NCBI GenBank assembly: GCA_026928325.1
Contig: JAIXKS010000025.1
Span: 38,427 to 89,274, forward strand
Source: Chitinophagales bacterium
GTDB taxonomy: Bacteria > Bacteroidota > Bacteroidia > Chitinophagales > Saprospiraceae
DNA length: 50,848 bases
Direction of reading: 5' to 3'
The notes beneath the pieces are model-generated. The model had not been told where the DNA came from, searched no databases, and saw nothing but the letters and a program-made list of their open reading frames with translations. This document shows, in pieces, positions 17,659-26,863 of the stretch. The first letter of the stretch is position 1, and each line of letters starts with the position of its first letter. Made by a program: the position numbers and the translations under genes.

Positions 17659-19313
17659 TCCAAAGACCATTGTGGATTTTTAAGTGTTCCTTTATTTATT
17701 ATTATTTCTTTTATTCTAAGCTCCGAAAGTAGATTTCCTATTTTACTTTTCTTTTGTTTATCATTCATCCAGTCTGGTAGCTTCTTCCATAACAATTCAT
17801 CAATATCACTTCTTTTTAGATACTTATGTTCTCTAATGGCTTTTTCTATTAAATCCAGATAATAGCTCTTATCAAAAGCCTTATTTTTGGAATAAGTAGC
17901 TTTCTGTCCTGTTTTTTCTGCTACTTTAATGCCTATAAAATAGTTAGGTTTTCTACCTTCAATGAGCTTTTTCACTTTTAGATGTTTTTCTTCAAACTCT
18001 GTTAAAGTTTGTTTTTTCTGCACCTTGTCCAACATCATGATTTCTTCCAGCGTCAATTCTTTGTTCCTAGCCAAAATCCGTGCATACTCCATGTTAAGGA
18101 TTTTGCCGGGTATAGTAACTTTAACCTTGCCACCTGAAAGGTCATAATCTGGCATAGGGAAAAAACGTTCTCTCTGAAAATTGAAAATCTTTTTTATTCC
18201 ACCTCCTGCCGTATCCACCATTTTTAGGTTAAACATGGCTGTGGCTAAAAAACGATTGCGGTAATGCTCTTCAGGTGCATCTTCTTTCACTACCTTTTCC
18301 ACACTGCCTGGAATAAATGAACCAAGATTAGTAAAAATCAATTGGTCGTCCATTTCCACAACATTGATGCGACCATGCTTCGTGTAGTCCTGGTGAGCTA
18401 TACAATTGTTTAAGGCTTCACGTATGGAATAGGGCTCATATTGGTTTACTTCATCAGGAAATAATGTACCTTCATGGATATATCGATATTTAAGGTTTCG
18501 AATCTTGGCGTACACTTTATCCACAACTAAAATCATAGGACAACCGAATATTGCGTAATCCTTATCATTGCTATTAGTATCTTTTAATAGCCAACGGATT
18601 TTAACTTCGGCAGGATTGATAAAATGTTCAGATTCTTCTTTGCCTAATAAAATAATGGCTGTGCGAGTAATCTTTCCTTTAATGGTAATTTTGGCCTTGT
18701 TCAAAAAAGTAATATCGTCCCAAGTGTCAACATCAAAAGCTTTTTCGGGAAACTTATTTTTATAATTTTTTCTTGCTATTGCTATAGCGTCTTCATCCAA
18801 GTCCTCAATTGTGGCATCAGATACAATGGCAGCACTCCAGTCTTCTGTAGTAGCTTGGGCACGAATGCGTTCTATTTCTTCCAGATTGAGAGGAGAAAGC
18901 TCTTCATTATCCCGTCCATAATAATGCCCATCAAAAGCAATAGGGAAACCTTTGGGAGCAGCCGGAATCTGAAACATTAGCACACGTCCTTCAGGCTCAT
19001 TCAACTCGTGAATCTCTACGAATGTAATTCGGTTAGTGGTTTTGTTGGCAATCTCACTTTTTAAGCTGTCTAAATCTTTGCGTATGAGACGATAATGACT
19101 ACCAATGATATGGTGATTTTTGTTCTCAATACCAAATATCAACCAAGCATATTGATTACCTTTTAAGTTGGCCTCATTGCTCAAGGCAGAGAAATATTTT
19201 CCCAATTTAGTGAAGTCAAAATTTGTTTTGGCTTCTTTAAATTCCACAATTTCATTTTCTGCTGTGAGATTGAGAAGGCTATGAAGAATATGTTTTAGCT
19301 CTGTGATTGTCAT
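17652..19313 (-). CDS. AlbA_2 (Schlafen-type) domain protein with HATPase_c_4 domain
   Basis: This 553-aa protein begins with a Schlafen AlbA_2 putative DNA/RNA-binding domain (EFKEA, ALSNEANLKGNQYAWLIFGI). A GHKL-type ATP-binding domain (HATPase_c_4) follows, with N-box REALNNCIAHQDY and NLGSFIPGSVEKVV. The C-terminal 150 residues are charged and resemble winged-helix linkers. Such proteins are often called RecG-like or transcriptional regulators; their function is largely unknown. I chose the ATG at 19313 over an upstream TTG. The gene is bracketed by two 211-bp direct repeats of an ATPase fragment, suggesting it arrived by insertion or could be lost by recombination. Confidence 0.85.
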   Translation of the reverse strand: MTITELKHILHSLLNLTAENEIVEFKEAKTNFDFTKLGKYFSALSNEANLKGNQYAWLIFGIENKNHHIIGSHYRLIRKDLDSLKSEIANKTTNRITFVEIHELNEPEGRVLMFQIPAAPKGFPIAFDGHYYGRDNEELSPLNLEEIERIRAQATTEDWSAAIVSDATIEDLDEDAIAIARKNYKNKFPEKAFDVDTWDDITFLNKAKITIKGKITRTAIILLGKEESEHFINPAEVKIRWLLKDTNSNDKDYAIFGCPMILVVDKVYAKIRNLKYRYIHEGTLFPDEVNQYEPYSIREALNNCIAHQDYTKHGRINVVEMDDQLIFTNLGSFIPGSVEKVVKEDAPEEHYRNRFLATAMFNLKMVDTAGGGIKKIFNFQRERFFPMPDYDLSGGKVKVTIPGKILNMEYARILARNKELTLEEIMMLDKVQKKQTLTEFEEKHLKVKKLIEGRKPNYFIGIKVAEKTGQKATYSKNKAFDKSYYLDLIEKAIREHKYLKRSDIDELLWKKLPDWMNDKQKKSKIGNLLSELRIKEIIINKGTLKNPQWSLDI

Positions 19314-19498
19314 AGGCAATTCACTTACTTTATTTCAAATTTATCAATTTTTGTATTGAGTTTAAGTCGGTAATCTTCTGTAAATTGAATATTAGCGGTA
19401 TTGTGATTTTTACTTCGTGATTTATTAATTTAGGTCGTAATGATTATTTAAGATTAGATTAAACTTCTATTTGCTAGCACCCATTCAAGATAAAGAAC

Positions 19499-19632
19499 TC
19501 AATGAAATGTAGTTTTTTTTCAAATCTCTACATTAAAAAGCCTCACCGAATCACCTGGAACGCCTGTGTTTTTTGCCTTGAGCTTAAAAAAAATAACTTC
19601 CATTATTATTTAACTTTTTATCTGGACAGTGC
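19499..19632 (-). repeat. Diverged, inverted copy of the 163-bp MITE-like element
   Basis: Compared with the copies near 37.3 kb, this segment has the element in reverse: CTCAATGAAATGTAG and a T-run, later TGTGTTTTTTGCCTTGAG, then AAATAACTTCCATTATT and ACTTTTTATCTGGACAG. The central hairpin and both ends are degraded. It directly precedes the second ATPase fragment. The rest of the gap 19314-19498 shows nothing recognisable. Confidence 0.65.
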
Positions 19633-19638
19633 AATTTA

Positions 19639-19922
19639 TTGAATTGATTCTAATTATTTATTATTTGACGTGGTCATTGCCTTTATTACATTATCTCCCC
19701 AGCCCAGAGTTTTTCAAGAAAAATCTTCCATGGGTAAATTACGATATCGTCAGCCTGCCTGATAAATGGGTCATTGGATATGATGATTTTGTTTTTTACG
19801 GTATATTCTTCCGCAAATGCTCGCAGACCTTTGAAGTGTCTTTTTTGGACATTGTCCGTTGCCTTTACTTCTATCGCACACTCATGGTCGCCTAAGATGA
19901 AATTAACATTTCGTCGATACAA
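19639..19922 (-). pseudogene. DUF4143-type ATPase C-terminal fragment, copy 2
   Basis: The minus-strand frame ending at 19686 reads NVNFILGDHECAIEVKATDN, then HFKGLRAFAEEY and IYPWKIFLEKLWAGEIM. This is the end of an ATPase with a DUF4143 C-terminal domain; the FILGDxExAIEVKAT stretch is the nuclease-like core. Family members are about 370-480 aa, so only the last 75-80 residues remain. The first 211 bp duplicate 17217-17427. Confidence 0.78.
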
Positions 19923-19999
19923 TGCTCATGCATTAAGCCATGCAAATCTACACATTGTTCCTATAATCACATAAAATAACATGTAATTTTAGCTGTAAG

Positions 20000-20056
20000 C
20001 ACTAATATTACATGTATATTTAGTGTCTGTCACTAATATTACATGTAAATTTAGTG
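20000..20056. repeat. Two tandem 26-bp near-palindromes around ACATGT
   Basis: CACTAATATTACATGT, followed by TATATTTAGTG (20000-20025) or AAATTTAGTG (20031-20056), forms two copies of an almost symmetric site centred on TTACATGTAA, 31 bp apart. A degenerate third half (ACATGTAATTTTAG) lies just upstream. Spacing of about three helical turns suggests an operator for a dimeric regulator or a pair of recombination sites. No intact gene starts next to it. Confidence 0.55.
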
Positions 20057-20122
20057 GAATCGTTATTTGCTTTTTGTCGTCACATACATATTGATAATGC
20101 TTACTAAAGGGTGTAACAGGTT

Positions 20123-20301
20123 TTAATGCACTAGTAAAATCGAATAGTCATTGGCTTGTTTTCCACTATGTTCATAAATCATAACCAACAATGTCTTAAA
20201 TCCTTTATTTAATTCCTCATTTACATTTTCACCGGTATCTCCATAGGAAAACTCATCCGAACATAATTATCAGAAAACTTAAAACATTCCCTGCCATACG
20301 T
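20123..20301 (-). pseudogene. Frameshifted C-terminal remnant of a third AlbA_2/HATPase protein
   Basis: The minus strand gives GRECFKFSDNYVRMSFP in one frame and, after a frame change, GDTGENVNEELNKGF, TLLVMIYEHSGKQ and a stop at 20123. The first block resembles the strand before the wing, and the second the VNE-type linker and winged helix, found at the ends of AlbA_2/HATPase proteins such as the two intact neighbours. Short and degraded; the assignment is tentative. The gap 19923-20122 otherwise holds only the tandem palindromes. Confidence 0.4.
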
Positions 20302-20311
20302 TTACGGGTGC

Positions 20312-21682
20312 TCATAAATTTTTCTTTTTCTTATAATTTCGTCCTAAATCGGACAATCTGTATTTTTGATTCTTACTGTTCGGTTTATCAGGCACAGTCA
20401 TTTCTATCAATCTAAGCTCTAAAGCAGGTTTAAGGTAGTTAGACCTAAAATTTTCTCTATGTGAAAGACCTAATTTATCCTGTATTTCTCGCCTATCCAT
20501 TTCTTTATCTAAAAATCGAATAAGTTCGGTAACTTGCTCGGTAACTTGCTCGGTAACTTGCTCGATAACTTGCTCGGTAACTTGTTCATGCTTTCTATGA
20601 AACAAAATAGAAAAATATCGCTCATTCATGTCGTATATAGGTTCTTTCAGCCCTGAGTTTATACAATCATTCACGATTTTGAGTGTCCCTCTCCCCCAGC
20701 TTTCTATCAATCCAGCTTTGTAAAACGTATCAGCTAGTAGTCGATTATGCGGTTTAGACAAATGCGGTTTTTTTAAATCTTCAACGCTTATATTTTCCGA
20801 GGTTCGACTTTCGTTCATAATCTCAACTTCTTGTTCTGTAATACGAATCTGTATCGAAGAAGTTGTATCATAAACTCTATGAATCAAGGCATTTATAATT
20901 GCTTCACGAAGTGCTTCAAAAGGTATTTCCAATTTTTCTCTTCGATGAACACCTTCATAAGAAATTGGACTTAGCAAGTATTTTGTTCGAAGAATTTCAA
21001 GCGTTTGTTCCATTTGCTGAAACAAATTTCCCTCTACGATATCTGATATAACCAAATCAGTATCCGAAACAAAAAAGCCTATTTTCACCCTAGCCTGTAA
21101 GAAAAATCGTTGAACATTTTTTCCAAAAAGCAATATTGCAGCTCGTTTGAATTTTCCAGAATCGCATAAATTCAATTTTTCCAACAATGCCAAATCGTCA
21201 TTTTCCAAATCAATAAAAGGAAGTCTGTCTTTGGCAAGCTTTTTAAAAAATTTAATTGCTTTGGGATCTATATCGTCAATAGAAAATTCCATATCTATTT
21301 GACTGTCCCATGATTTACCCATTTTCCTCATGATAAAATCGTTGAGGACAGTACCTTTAAGTTCTTGTGTAGTACTTCCTGATCTGAAATAGTATCTGCT
21401 TTTGTACGAAATGGGTACTTCGTATGGTAAAACTACGATTTCAATATAAGACAAATCATTTTCTTTCAACAGATTTAGCTCTGAATAAATTCCCAAAAAA
21501 TCACGAAATTTATTGGGCAGTTGCTCCAATAATTCTTTGCTATTATCAAGCCCTATTACCTGTCCGTCATCACGCACACCAATATATAATTTTCCTCCAC
21601 CTGAGTTTGCAAAACCACAAACTGATTTCATATATTCGTCTTTCCAGACTCCTTTGTATTCTATGATTTGATGTTCGGACAT
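20312..21682 (-). CDS. AlbA_2 domain protein with HATPase_c_4 and C-terminal winged helix
   Basis: The 456-aa protein starts with an AlbA_2 domain (EYKGVWKDEYMKSVCGFAN and GGGKLYIGVRDDGQVIGL). It continues with a GHKL ATP-binding domain (REAIINALIHRVYD, then LIESWGRGTLKIV) and ends in a predicted winged helix (KLGLSHRENFRSNYLKPALE). The two parts are joined by a TEQV repeat of about 20 residues encoded by five 12-bp units. Proteins of this type are annotated as RecG-like or transcriptional regulators, and the real role is unknown. Its 3' neighbour is a remnant of a similar protein; its 5' neighbour, 195 bp away, is a SNF2 helicase on the same strand. Confidence 0.87.
   Translation of the reverse strand: MSEHQIIEYKGVWKDEYMKSVCGFANSGGGKLYIGVRDDGQVIGLDNSKELLEQLPNKFRDFLGIYSELNLLKENDLSYIEIVVLPYEVPISYKSRYYFRSGSTTQELKGTVLNDFIMRKMGKSWDSQIDMEFSIDDIDPKAIKFFKKLAKDRLPFIDLENDDLALLEKLNLCDSGKFKRAAILLFGKNVQRFFLQARVKIGFFVSDTDLVISDIVEGNLFQQMEQTLEILRTKYLLSPISYEGVHRREKLEIPFEALREAIINALIHRVYDTTSSIQIRITEQEVEIMNESRTSENISVEDLKKPHLSKPHNRLLADTFYKAGLIESWGRGTLKIVNDCINSGLKEPIYDMNERYFSILFHRKHEQVTEQVIEQVTEQVTEQVTELIRFLDKEMDRREIQDKLGLSHRENFRSNYLKPALELRLIEMTVPDKPNSKNQKYRLSDLGRNYKKKKNL
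20527..20586. repeat. In-frame 12-bp tandem repeat (five units) inside the AlbA_2 gene
   Basis: CGGTAACTTGCT is repeated five times with single-base changes. On the coding strand it gives the four-residue unit TEQV/IEQV in the linker between the ATPase and winged-helix domains. A unit of 12 bp keeps the frame when copies are gained or lost, so linker length could vary between strains. Confidence 0.9.
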
Positions 21683-21877
21683 GCTACAATGCGGTAATTT
21701 TGTTCCGTAAAACTTTTGTTACTATTCGGGTATGATCGTTTCGATCAAAAAAGGCTGATTTCCTGTGATACTTCAGCTCTTTTTTCGTCAATAGCACTAC
21801 TATTAAATTAAAAGTAGTTTCGTCTGACAAAAAATCCTTCTATTTTTATGAATTGAAAGCATATTCCAGAATTGTTA

Positions 21878-24364
21878 CTATTTCTTCGAAAATCCCGCTA
21901 ATAGCTGCCCTAACATTTTTAAACCGTTTTCTACGATTTCCTCGTTTTTGACAGGAATCTGTAAATAAGTTTGGCCTGATTTTTCATCTTTTTTAACCAA
22001 TGTTGTTATCAACTCGTTTGTTTTTTCTTTGTCAGAAAGTGTTTGTAATAATTTACCAAAGAAATCTGTCCCGCTTTCTAACAAATGCTGTGCATCACTT
22101 TTTTCAGTAACTGGTTCTGCATCTTCATCGTCAAAGAGTTTCAATTGCTGCTCAGCGATTGATTCCGGTTCTACTTGCTGCTGCTTTCCTGTTTCGTGGT
22201 GGTTGTTGACAATCGGTTGCGTATCCGTCTGACTTACAGGTTCTTCATGGTCAGATACATTGGGCTTATTGCTGTTTTCTGTGATTTCTTGGACCTCCTT
22301 CATCAGTTTGTTAAACTTGCTTTCACCTAGGAATACAGAACTTTCGCCGTTATCTAGAATTCCAGAAGCAAGTGATGATTTGAATTTTAGCTTGGTCAGC
22401 ATTTCCTCCTCAATCGTATCTTTAGCTATCAGGTTGATAATTTGCACGTTTTTCTTCTGTCCCATCCTGTGAATACGGGCGATGCGTTGTTCCAAAACGG
22501 CCGGGTTCCAAGGCAAGTCTAAGTTGATGAGTAATGAAGCCGATTGTAGGTTTAGTCCTACGCCTCCCGCATCAGTGGAAAGGAAAACTCGACTCTCGGG
22601 ATTATTCCTGAAATTGTCAAATAATACTTCTCTATCTTTACTAGGCACGCCTCCATGCAAACTTTCATAACCGATTCCCTTTTTGTCTAATTCTTGCGCC
22701 ACAATGCGAGTCATTCGCTCCCATTGACTGAAAATGACTACTTTTTCTTCATTATTTTCAAATACTTCCTCCAAAATGCTCATCAATTCGTCAATCTTGG
22801 TGTCGTGTCGTGTTACTTGGTCGATGATAAATGTGCTATTGCAAGCCATGCGCATCAAATTGAGGTTGATAAGCAAACTCTGTCGGTCTTTTTCGTTCAA
22901 AAATTTGAATCGACTCCACTTATTTACTAATTTGCAAACATTTTCATAAGCCTCACTATAATAGTCAATTTGCTTTGGTGTCATCGGGACAAACAGATTC
23001 TTGTCCATTCTTTCAGGCAATTGTGTCAATACCTTACTTTTGTGTCTTCTCAACAAAATATCTTTTAGATGGTCGGCTACCTTGTCAAGATCTTTATAAC
23101 CAATGACCTTATCAGTTTCAAGCTCAGTAATCTGATGTGCGGCAACAAATCTAAATAATGCACCCAACAACAACGGATTGACCATCTGCACGACCGAGTA
23201 CAATTCTTCTAACTTGTTTTCCAAAGGCGTTCCAGTCAGTACGATACAATATTTGGATTTTAGTTTTTTGACGCTTTCTGCTGTTTTGGTTTTCCAGTTT
23301 TTAATCCGCTGGGCTTCATCCAGAATGACTAAGTCAAAATCATTTTTGTTAATGACTTTGATATCTCTACCGACTACGTTATAACTACATATTTTGTAAA
23401 AACTATCGTTTGCATATTGTTTTTCCCTATCATAAATATTGCCTTCAACTACACAAACGTCGGACTGAGTAAATCTTTCGATTTCTGATTTCCATTGGTA
23501 TTTGAGTGAAGTCGGACATACTATTAGAACTTTGGAAATACCTAGCAACTTCTTCATTCCTTCCGCTGCGGCGATTGCCTGAATGGTTTTGCCTAGTCCC
23601 ATATCGTCAGCAATCAGACAACGGCCTTTTCGCAAGGCAAACTCAACACCTTCTTTTTGGTATGGGAATAAATCGGCTTTGATGATAGATTTGAAAAACG
23701 CATCTTCATTTTTCAATGACTTATCAATGAGTTTATTGCGCTGCTCTCGCTCTCTTTGCTCTATAATATATTCCAATGCATCGGGATAGCATCGGAAATC
23801 GGGATGGAGCGAATACGCTTTTTGAAAAAAGGTATCGACTGATTGATAAGCACTTGTTTTTAGCACACCGTTCTTATCAAAATAAGGATTTGCTAATTCC
23901 AAAAATTGCTCCTTTTCTTCCGTTCCGATACGAATTTTCACCTGTCTATCGCTACCGTAATCTAAATAAACCGATGTGTAATGACGCTGAAATCCTTTAG
24001 CTAAAATCTTTTTGTTTTTAGCTTTTTTATTAAGTTGTAACAGTACATATTCAATGTGCTTGCATGTTCCTAATAAATTGGCCTTGAAGTCCAAACACGA
24101 ACAGAAGTTCTTTCCTACTTCATTGCCACGTATAGCAACCTTATAAATACTTTCTGCATTTTCATTATAAACGCTATAATCCGAAAACACCTCACCACTG
24201 CCGATATTCTTAACAACATAGTGTTGTGATTCAGCAAATTGTTTTCTCAAAGCAATCTGCCATTGGTCAGCAGTCATATCGTCAGGTTTGCGATAATAAG
24301 ATACCTTCTTTGACGAAGAGTCAGACGTTTTCTTTTTAGTTTGTTTTTTAGTTGAACTTGTCAT
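21878..24364 (-). CDS. SNF2-family helicase with N-terminal SWIM zinc finger
   Basis: The 828-aa protein has a SWIM-type zinc finger (CSC...CKH: Cys88, Cys90, Cys101, His103). An SNF2 ATPase core follows, with Walker A DDMGLGKT (253-260), Walker B LDEAQ (348-352) and LTGTPLENKLEELYS. The helicase C domain reads STDAGGVGLNLQSAS and RIHRMGQKKNVQII. The last 120 residues are an acidic, Gln-rich low-complexity tail. It should be a dsDNA translocase. SNF2 proteins with SWIM domains occur both in housekeeping contexts and in bacterial defence islands; the neighbours here (AlbA_2/HATPase proteins) favour an accessory role. ATG start. Confidence 0.92.
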   Translation of the reverse strand: MTSSTKKQTKKKTSDSSSKKVSYYRKPDDMTADQWQIALRKQFAESQHYVVKNIGSGEVFSDYSVYNENAESIYKVAIRGNEVGKNFCSCLDFKANLLGTCKHIEYVLLQLNKKAKNKKILAKGFQRHYTSVYLDYGSDRQVKIRIGTEEKEQFLELANPYFDKNGVLKTSAYQSVDTFFQKAYSLHPDFRCYPDALEYIIEQREREQRNKLIDKSLKNEDAFFKSIIKADLFPYQKEGVEFALRKGRCLIADDMGLGKTIQAIAAAEGMKKLLGISKVLIVCPTSLKYQWKSEIERFTQSDVCVVEGNIYDREKQYANDSFYKICSYNVVGRDIKVINKNDFDLVILDEAQRIKNWKTKTAESVKKLKSKYCIVLTGTPLENKLEELYSVVQMVNPLLLGALFRFVAAHQITELETDKVIGYKDLDKVADHLKDILLRRHKSKVLTQLPERMDKNLFVPMTPKQIDYYSEAYENVCKLVNKWSRFKFLNEKDRQSLLINLNLMRMACNSTFIIDQVTRHDTKIDELMSILEEVFENNEEKVVIFSQWERMTRIVAQELDKKGIGYESLHGGVPSKDREVLFDNFRNNPESRVFLSTDAGGVGLNLQSASLLINLDLPWNPAVLEQRIARIHRMGQKKNVQIINLIAKDTIEEEMLTKLKFKSSLASGILDNGESSVFLGESKFNKLMKEVQEITENSNKPNVSDHEEPVSQTDTQPIVNNHHETGKQQQVEPESIAEQQLKLFDDEDAEPVTEKSDAQHLLESGTDFFGKLLQTLSDKEKTNELITTLVKKDEKSGQTYLQIPVKNEEIVENGLKMLGQLLAGFSKK

Positions 24365-24570
24365 TTGATTATTTGATGATTATCCGGTAAAGTTTTGTTT
24401 TTCCTACACCCATGAATTCGATTTTCCCTTTTTATCGTAATTGTTTTAGCCAACGTGCTATAGTACGACCTGATATATCAAAAAATGGGCTTCTTGTGAC
24501 AGTGTCATTTGGCTCATATATTATTTATTTTTGTCTTCAAGGTATCCGAACGAAAACAAAATCCACGTAA

Positions 24571-25857
24571 TCACAACTTCCAATAATAGTCAGCATCTCC
24601 CTTTTCCATCACACCTTTGATATCGAAGAGCAACAAGTCTTCATTGGCAAGATTTCTTATATCTTTAGCGGTCATACTTCGGTATTCTTGATGGCCTACT
24701 GCTACTATAATGGCATCGTATTTCCCTACGGGTTCATCAATCATAGAGATTCCATATTCATGAGCAACTTCATTGGCGGAAGCCCACGGATCCACAACGT
24801 GTACATTGACAGAGTAATCCATAAGTTCTTTGATCATATCGGCTACTTTGGTATTTCGAATATCGGCGACATTTTCTTTAAATGTAATACCCATGACGAG
24901 TACTTTACTTTCTCTCGGATTTTTACCGCGTTCGAGTAGCGTCTGCACAACTCGTTTTGCAATGAAATGTGGAATATAATCATTGACTCTTCGACCCGCA
25001 GCGATGACCTGAGGATCATGGCCTATTTGCTTCGCTTTATGCATCAGGTAAAATGGATCTACACCAATACAGTGCCCACCGACAAGTCCAGGATGGTACT
25101 TATGAAAATTCCATTTAGTACCGGCTGCATCGATGACTTCATTAGTATCAATACCTATTTTGTCAAAAATAACGGATAACTCATTCATTAATGAAATATT
25201 GATATCTCGCTGTGTATTCTCAATAACTTTTGCCGCTTCGGCGACTTTAACAGAAGACGCTCTATACGTTCCGGCTTCAATAATAGAATTATATACGGCT
25301 TCTATCGTATCTAACGAAGATTGATCACAACCTGAGACAATTTTAAGTATCTTAGTCAAGGTTCGAACTTTGTCACCTGGTACGATACGTTCCGGACTAT
25401 AACCGTATTTGAAGTCTTGAATGGCTTTCATACCGCTATATTCTTCGATGACAGGAATACAATCTTCCTCGGTGCATCCCGGATATACAGTTGATTCATA
25501 CACGACAATGTCTCCATGATGGATAGCTTTGCCTACGGCTGCAGATGCTCCCTTTAAAGGTCGTAAATTAGGAACTTGATGATCATCGATATCTGTAGGC
25601 ACAGCAATAATATGAAAAGAAGCTTTTTTGAGGTCTTCGGGATTGCTTGAAAACTCAATGTCACACCCATCAAAAGCATGGTTGTCCAGTTCCTTACTAG
25701 GGTCAATTCCTTGCTGCATCATTGAAATACGTTCCTCATTGATATCGAAACCGATGACTTTAAACCTCTTAGCAAATTCTAAGGCCAATGGTAAACCTAC
25801 ATACCCGAGGCCGACAACAGATATACGCTTTTTCTTATCCCTTAAATCCTGAATCAT
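24571..25857 (-). CDS. tviB: Nucleotide-sugar 6-dehydrogenase, TviB/WbpO-like (UDP-HexNAc to uronate)
   Basis: The 428-aa protein has the NAD-binding motif ISVVGLGYVGLPLA (about 12-25), the central ESTVYPGCTEEDCIPV and the catalytic cysteine in GGHCIGVDPFYL (Cys263). The sequence type, including YGYSPERIVPGD, is that of the TviB/WbpO branch, which oxidises C6 of UDP-GlcNAc or UDP-GalNAc in two NAD-dependent steps. With WbpB, WbpD and WbpE homologues in the same locus, it most likely makes the UDP-GlcNAcA that starts the 2,3-diamino-uronate pathway. It lies immediately right of the foreign island and 67 bp from rmlA. Confidence 0.9.
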   Translation of the reverse strand: MIQDLRDKKKRISVVGLGYVGLPLALEFAKRFKVIGFDINEERISMMQQGIDPSKELDNHAFDGCDIEFSSNPEDLKKASFHIIAVPTDIDDHQVPNLRPLKGASAAVGKAIHHGDIVVYESTVYPGCTEEDCIPVIEEYSGMKAIQDFKYGYSPERIVPGDKVRTLTKILKIVSGCDQSSLDTIEAVYNSIIEAGTYRASSVKVAEAAKVIENTQRDINISLMNELSVIFDKIGIDTNEVIDAAGTKWNFHKYHPGLVGGHCIGVDPFYLMHKAKQIGHDPQVIAAGRRVNDYIPHFIAKRVVQTLLERGKNPRESKVLVMGITFKENVADIRNTKVADMIKELMDYSVNVHVVDPWASANEVAHEYGISMIDEPVGKYDAIIVAVGHQEYRSMTAKDIRNLANEDLLLFDIKGVMEKGDADYYWKL

Positions 25858-25924
25858 TGATTTTCGTTTATTTTTTCTTATTCCTTTGATTTTAAAATGA
25901 CATTGTACGCATCACGGCAAGATA

Positions 25925-26788
25925 TCAACTCAACAACTTCAATAAATACGCACCATAGCCACTCTTTATCAACGGCGATGCCAATCGCTCCAATTGCTCG
26001 CTGTCGATATATCCCATGCGCCAGGCGACCTCCTCGATGCAACCGATTTTATATCCTTGCCGCTTTTCGATGACTCTGACATACTCCGATGCATCATGCA
26101 GCGAATCAAAAGTACCTGTATCCAACCACGCTGTACCTCTATCCATGATACCTACGGTCAGTTGACCTGCCTCTAAATAGTGTTGGTTAACAGTGGTAAT
26201 TTCGTACTCTCCACGAGCGGACGGTTGTATATTTTGGGCGATGTCCACCACCTGATTGTCATAAAAATAAAGTCCCGGCACGGCAAAATCTGACTTGGGA
26301 TGCATTGGCTTTTCCTCGATAGATATAGCACGTCGCTCCTTGTCAAATTCTACAACTCCATACCTCTCTGGATCTGTCACTTTATAGGCGAATACACGGG
26401 CTCCATGCTCCAAATCAGCACTTTGTTGCACCAACTTCGAGAATCCGGAACCATAAAATATATTATCACCCAAGACTAAACTCGATGTGTCCTTACCAAT
26501 AAAATCAGCACCGATGACAAAAGCTTGAGCAAGACCATTGGGCACTTCCTGCACCGCATATTGAAAATTGCATCCCAAATCCTGACCATCACCTAGCAAG
26601 CGTACAAATCCTACCTGATCCTCCGGCGTAGTAATGATCAACACATCCCGAATCCCTGCCAACATCAGCACAGAAAGCGGATAATAAATCATCGGCTTGT
26701 CATATATCGGCATCAATTGCTTACTGATAGCCTTAGTTATCGGATATAATCGTGTGCCGGATCCACCAGCTAATATGAGACCTTTCAT
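25925..26788 (-). CDS. rmlA: Glucose-1-phosphate thymidylyltransferase RmlA
   Basis: The 287-aa enzyme starts [16 protein letters not shown], the nucleotidyltransferase signature, followed by KPMIYYPLS and VLGDNIFYG (metal and substrate binding), DTGTFDSL and the terminal GYIDSEQL segment typical of RmlA. It couples dTTP and glucose-1-phosphate to dTDP-glucose, the first step toward dTDP-4-keto-6-deoxyglucose. The frame is open upstream to 26860, but the extra residues are non-conserved spacer sequence, so the ATG at 26788 is the start. Confidence 0.97.
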   Translation of the reverse strand: MKGLILAGGSGTRLYPITKAISKQLMPIYDKPMIYYPLSVLMLAGIRDVLIITTPEDQVGFVRLLGDGQDLGCNFQYAVQEVPNGLAQAFVIGADFIGKDTSSLVLGDNIFYGSGFSKLVQQSADLEHGARVFAYKVTDPERYGVVEFDKERRAISIEEKPMHPKSDFAVPGLYFYDNQVVDIAQNIQPSARGEYEITTVNQHYLEAGQLTVGIMDRGTAWLDTGTFDSLHDASEYVRVIEKRQGYKIGCIEEVAWRMGYIDSEQLERLASPLIKSGYGAYLLKLLS

Positions 26789-26863
26789 TTTTTTTGTTTG
26801 ATTTGTGGATTTGTTGGATTTGCTAAGTTGTTTAGAACAACAGTCTTCACAATTCCACAACTA

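Noticed and set aside
21730-21765. GATCGTTTCGATC hairpin between the AlbA_2 and SNF2 genes
   Set aside because: Short stem without a convincing T-run on the coding strand; not enough to call a terminator.
24432-24495. Short minus-strand peptide SPFFDISGRTIARWLKQLR before a stop
   Set aside because: It looks like the end of a winged-helix domain, perhaps from another AlbA_2 protein, but is too short to annotate.
25925-26860. Extended N-terminus of RmlA and a start at 26860
   Set aside because: The extra 24 residues come from A/C-rich spacer and precede the canonical MKGLILAGG start.
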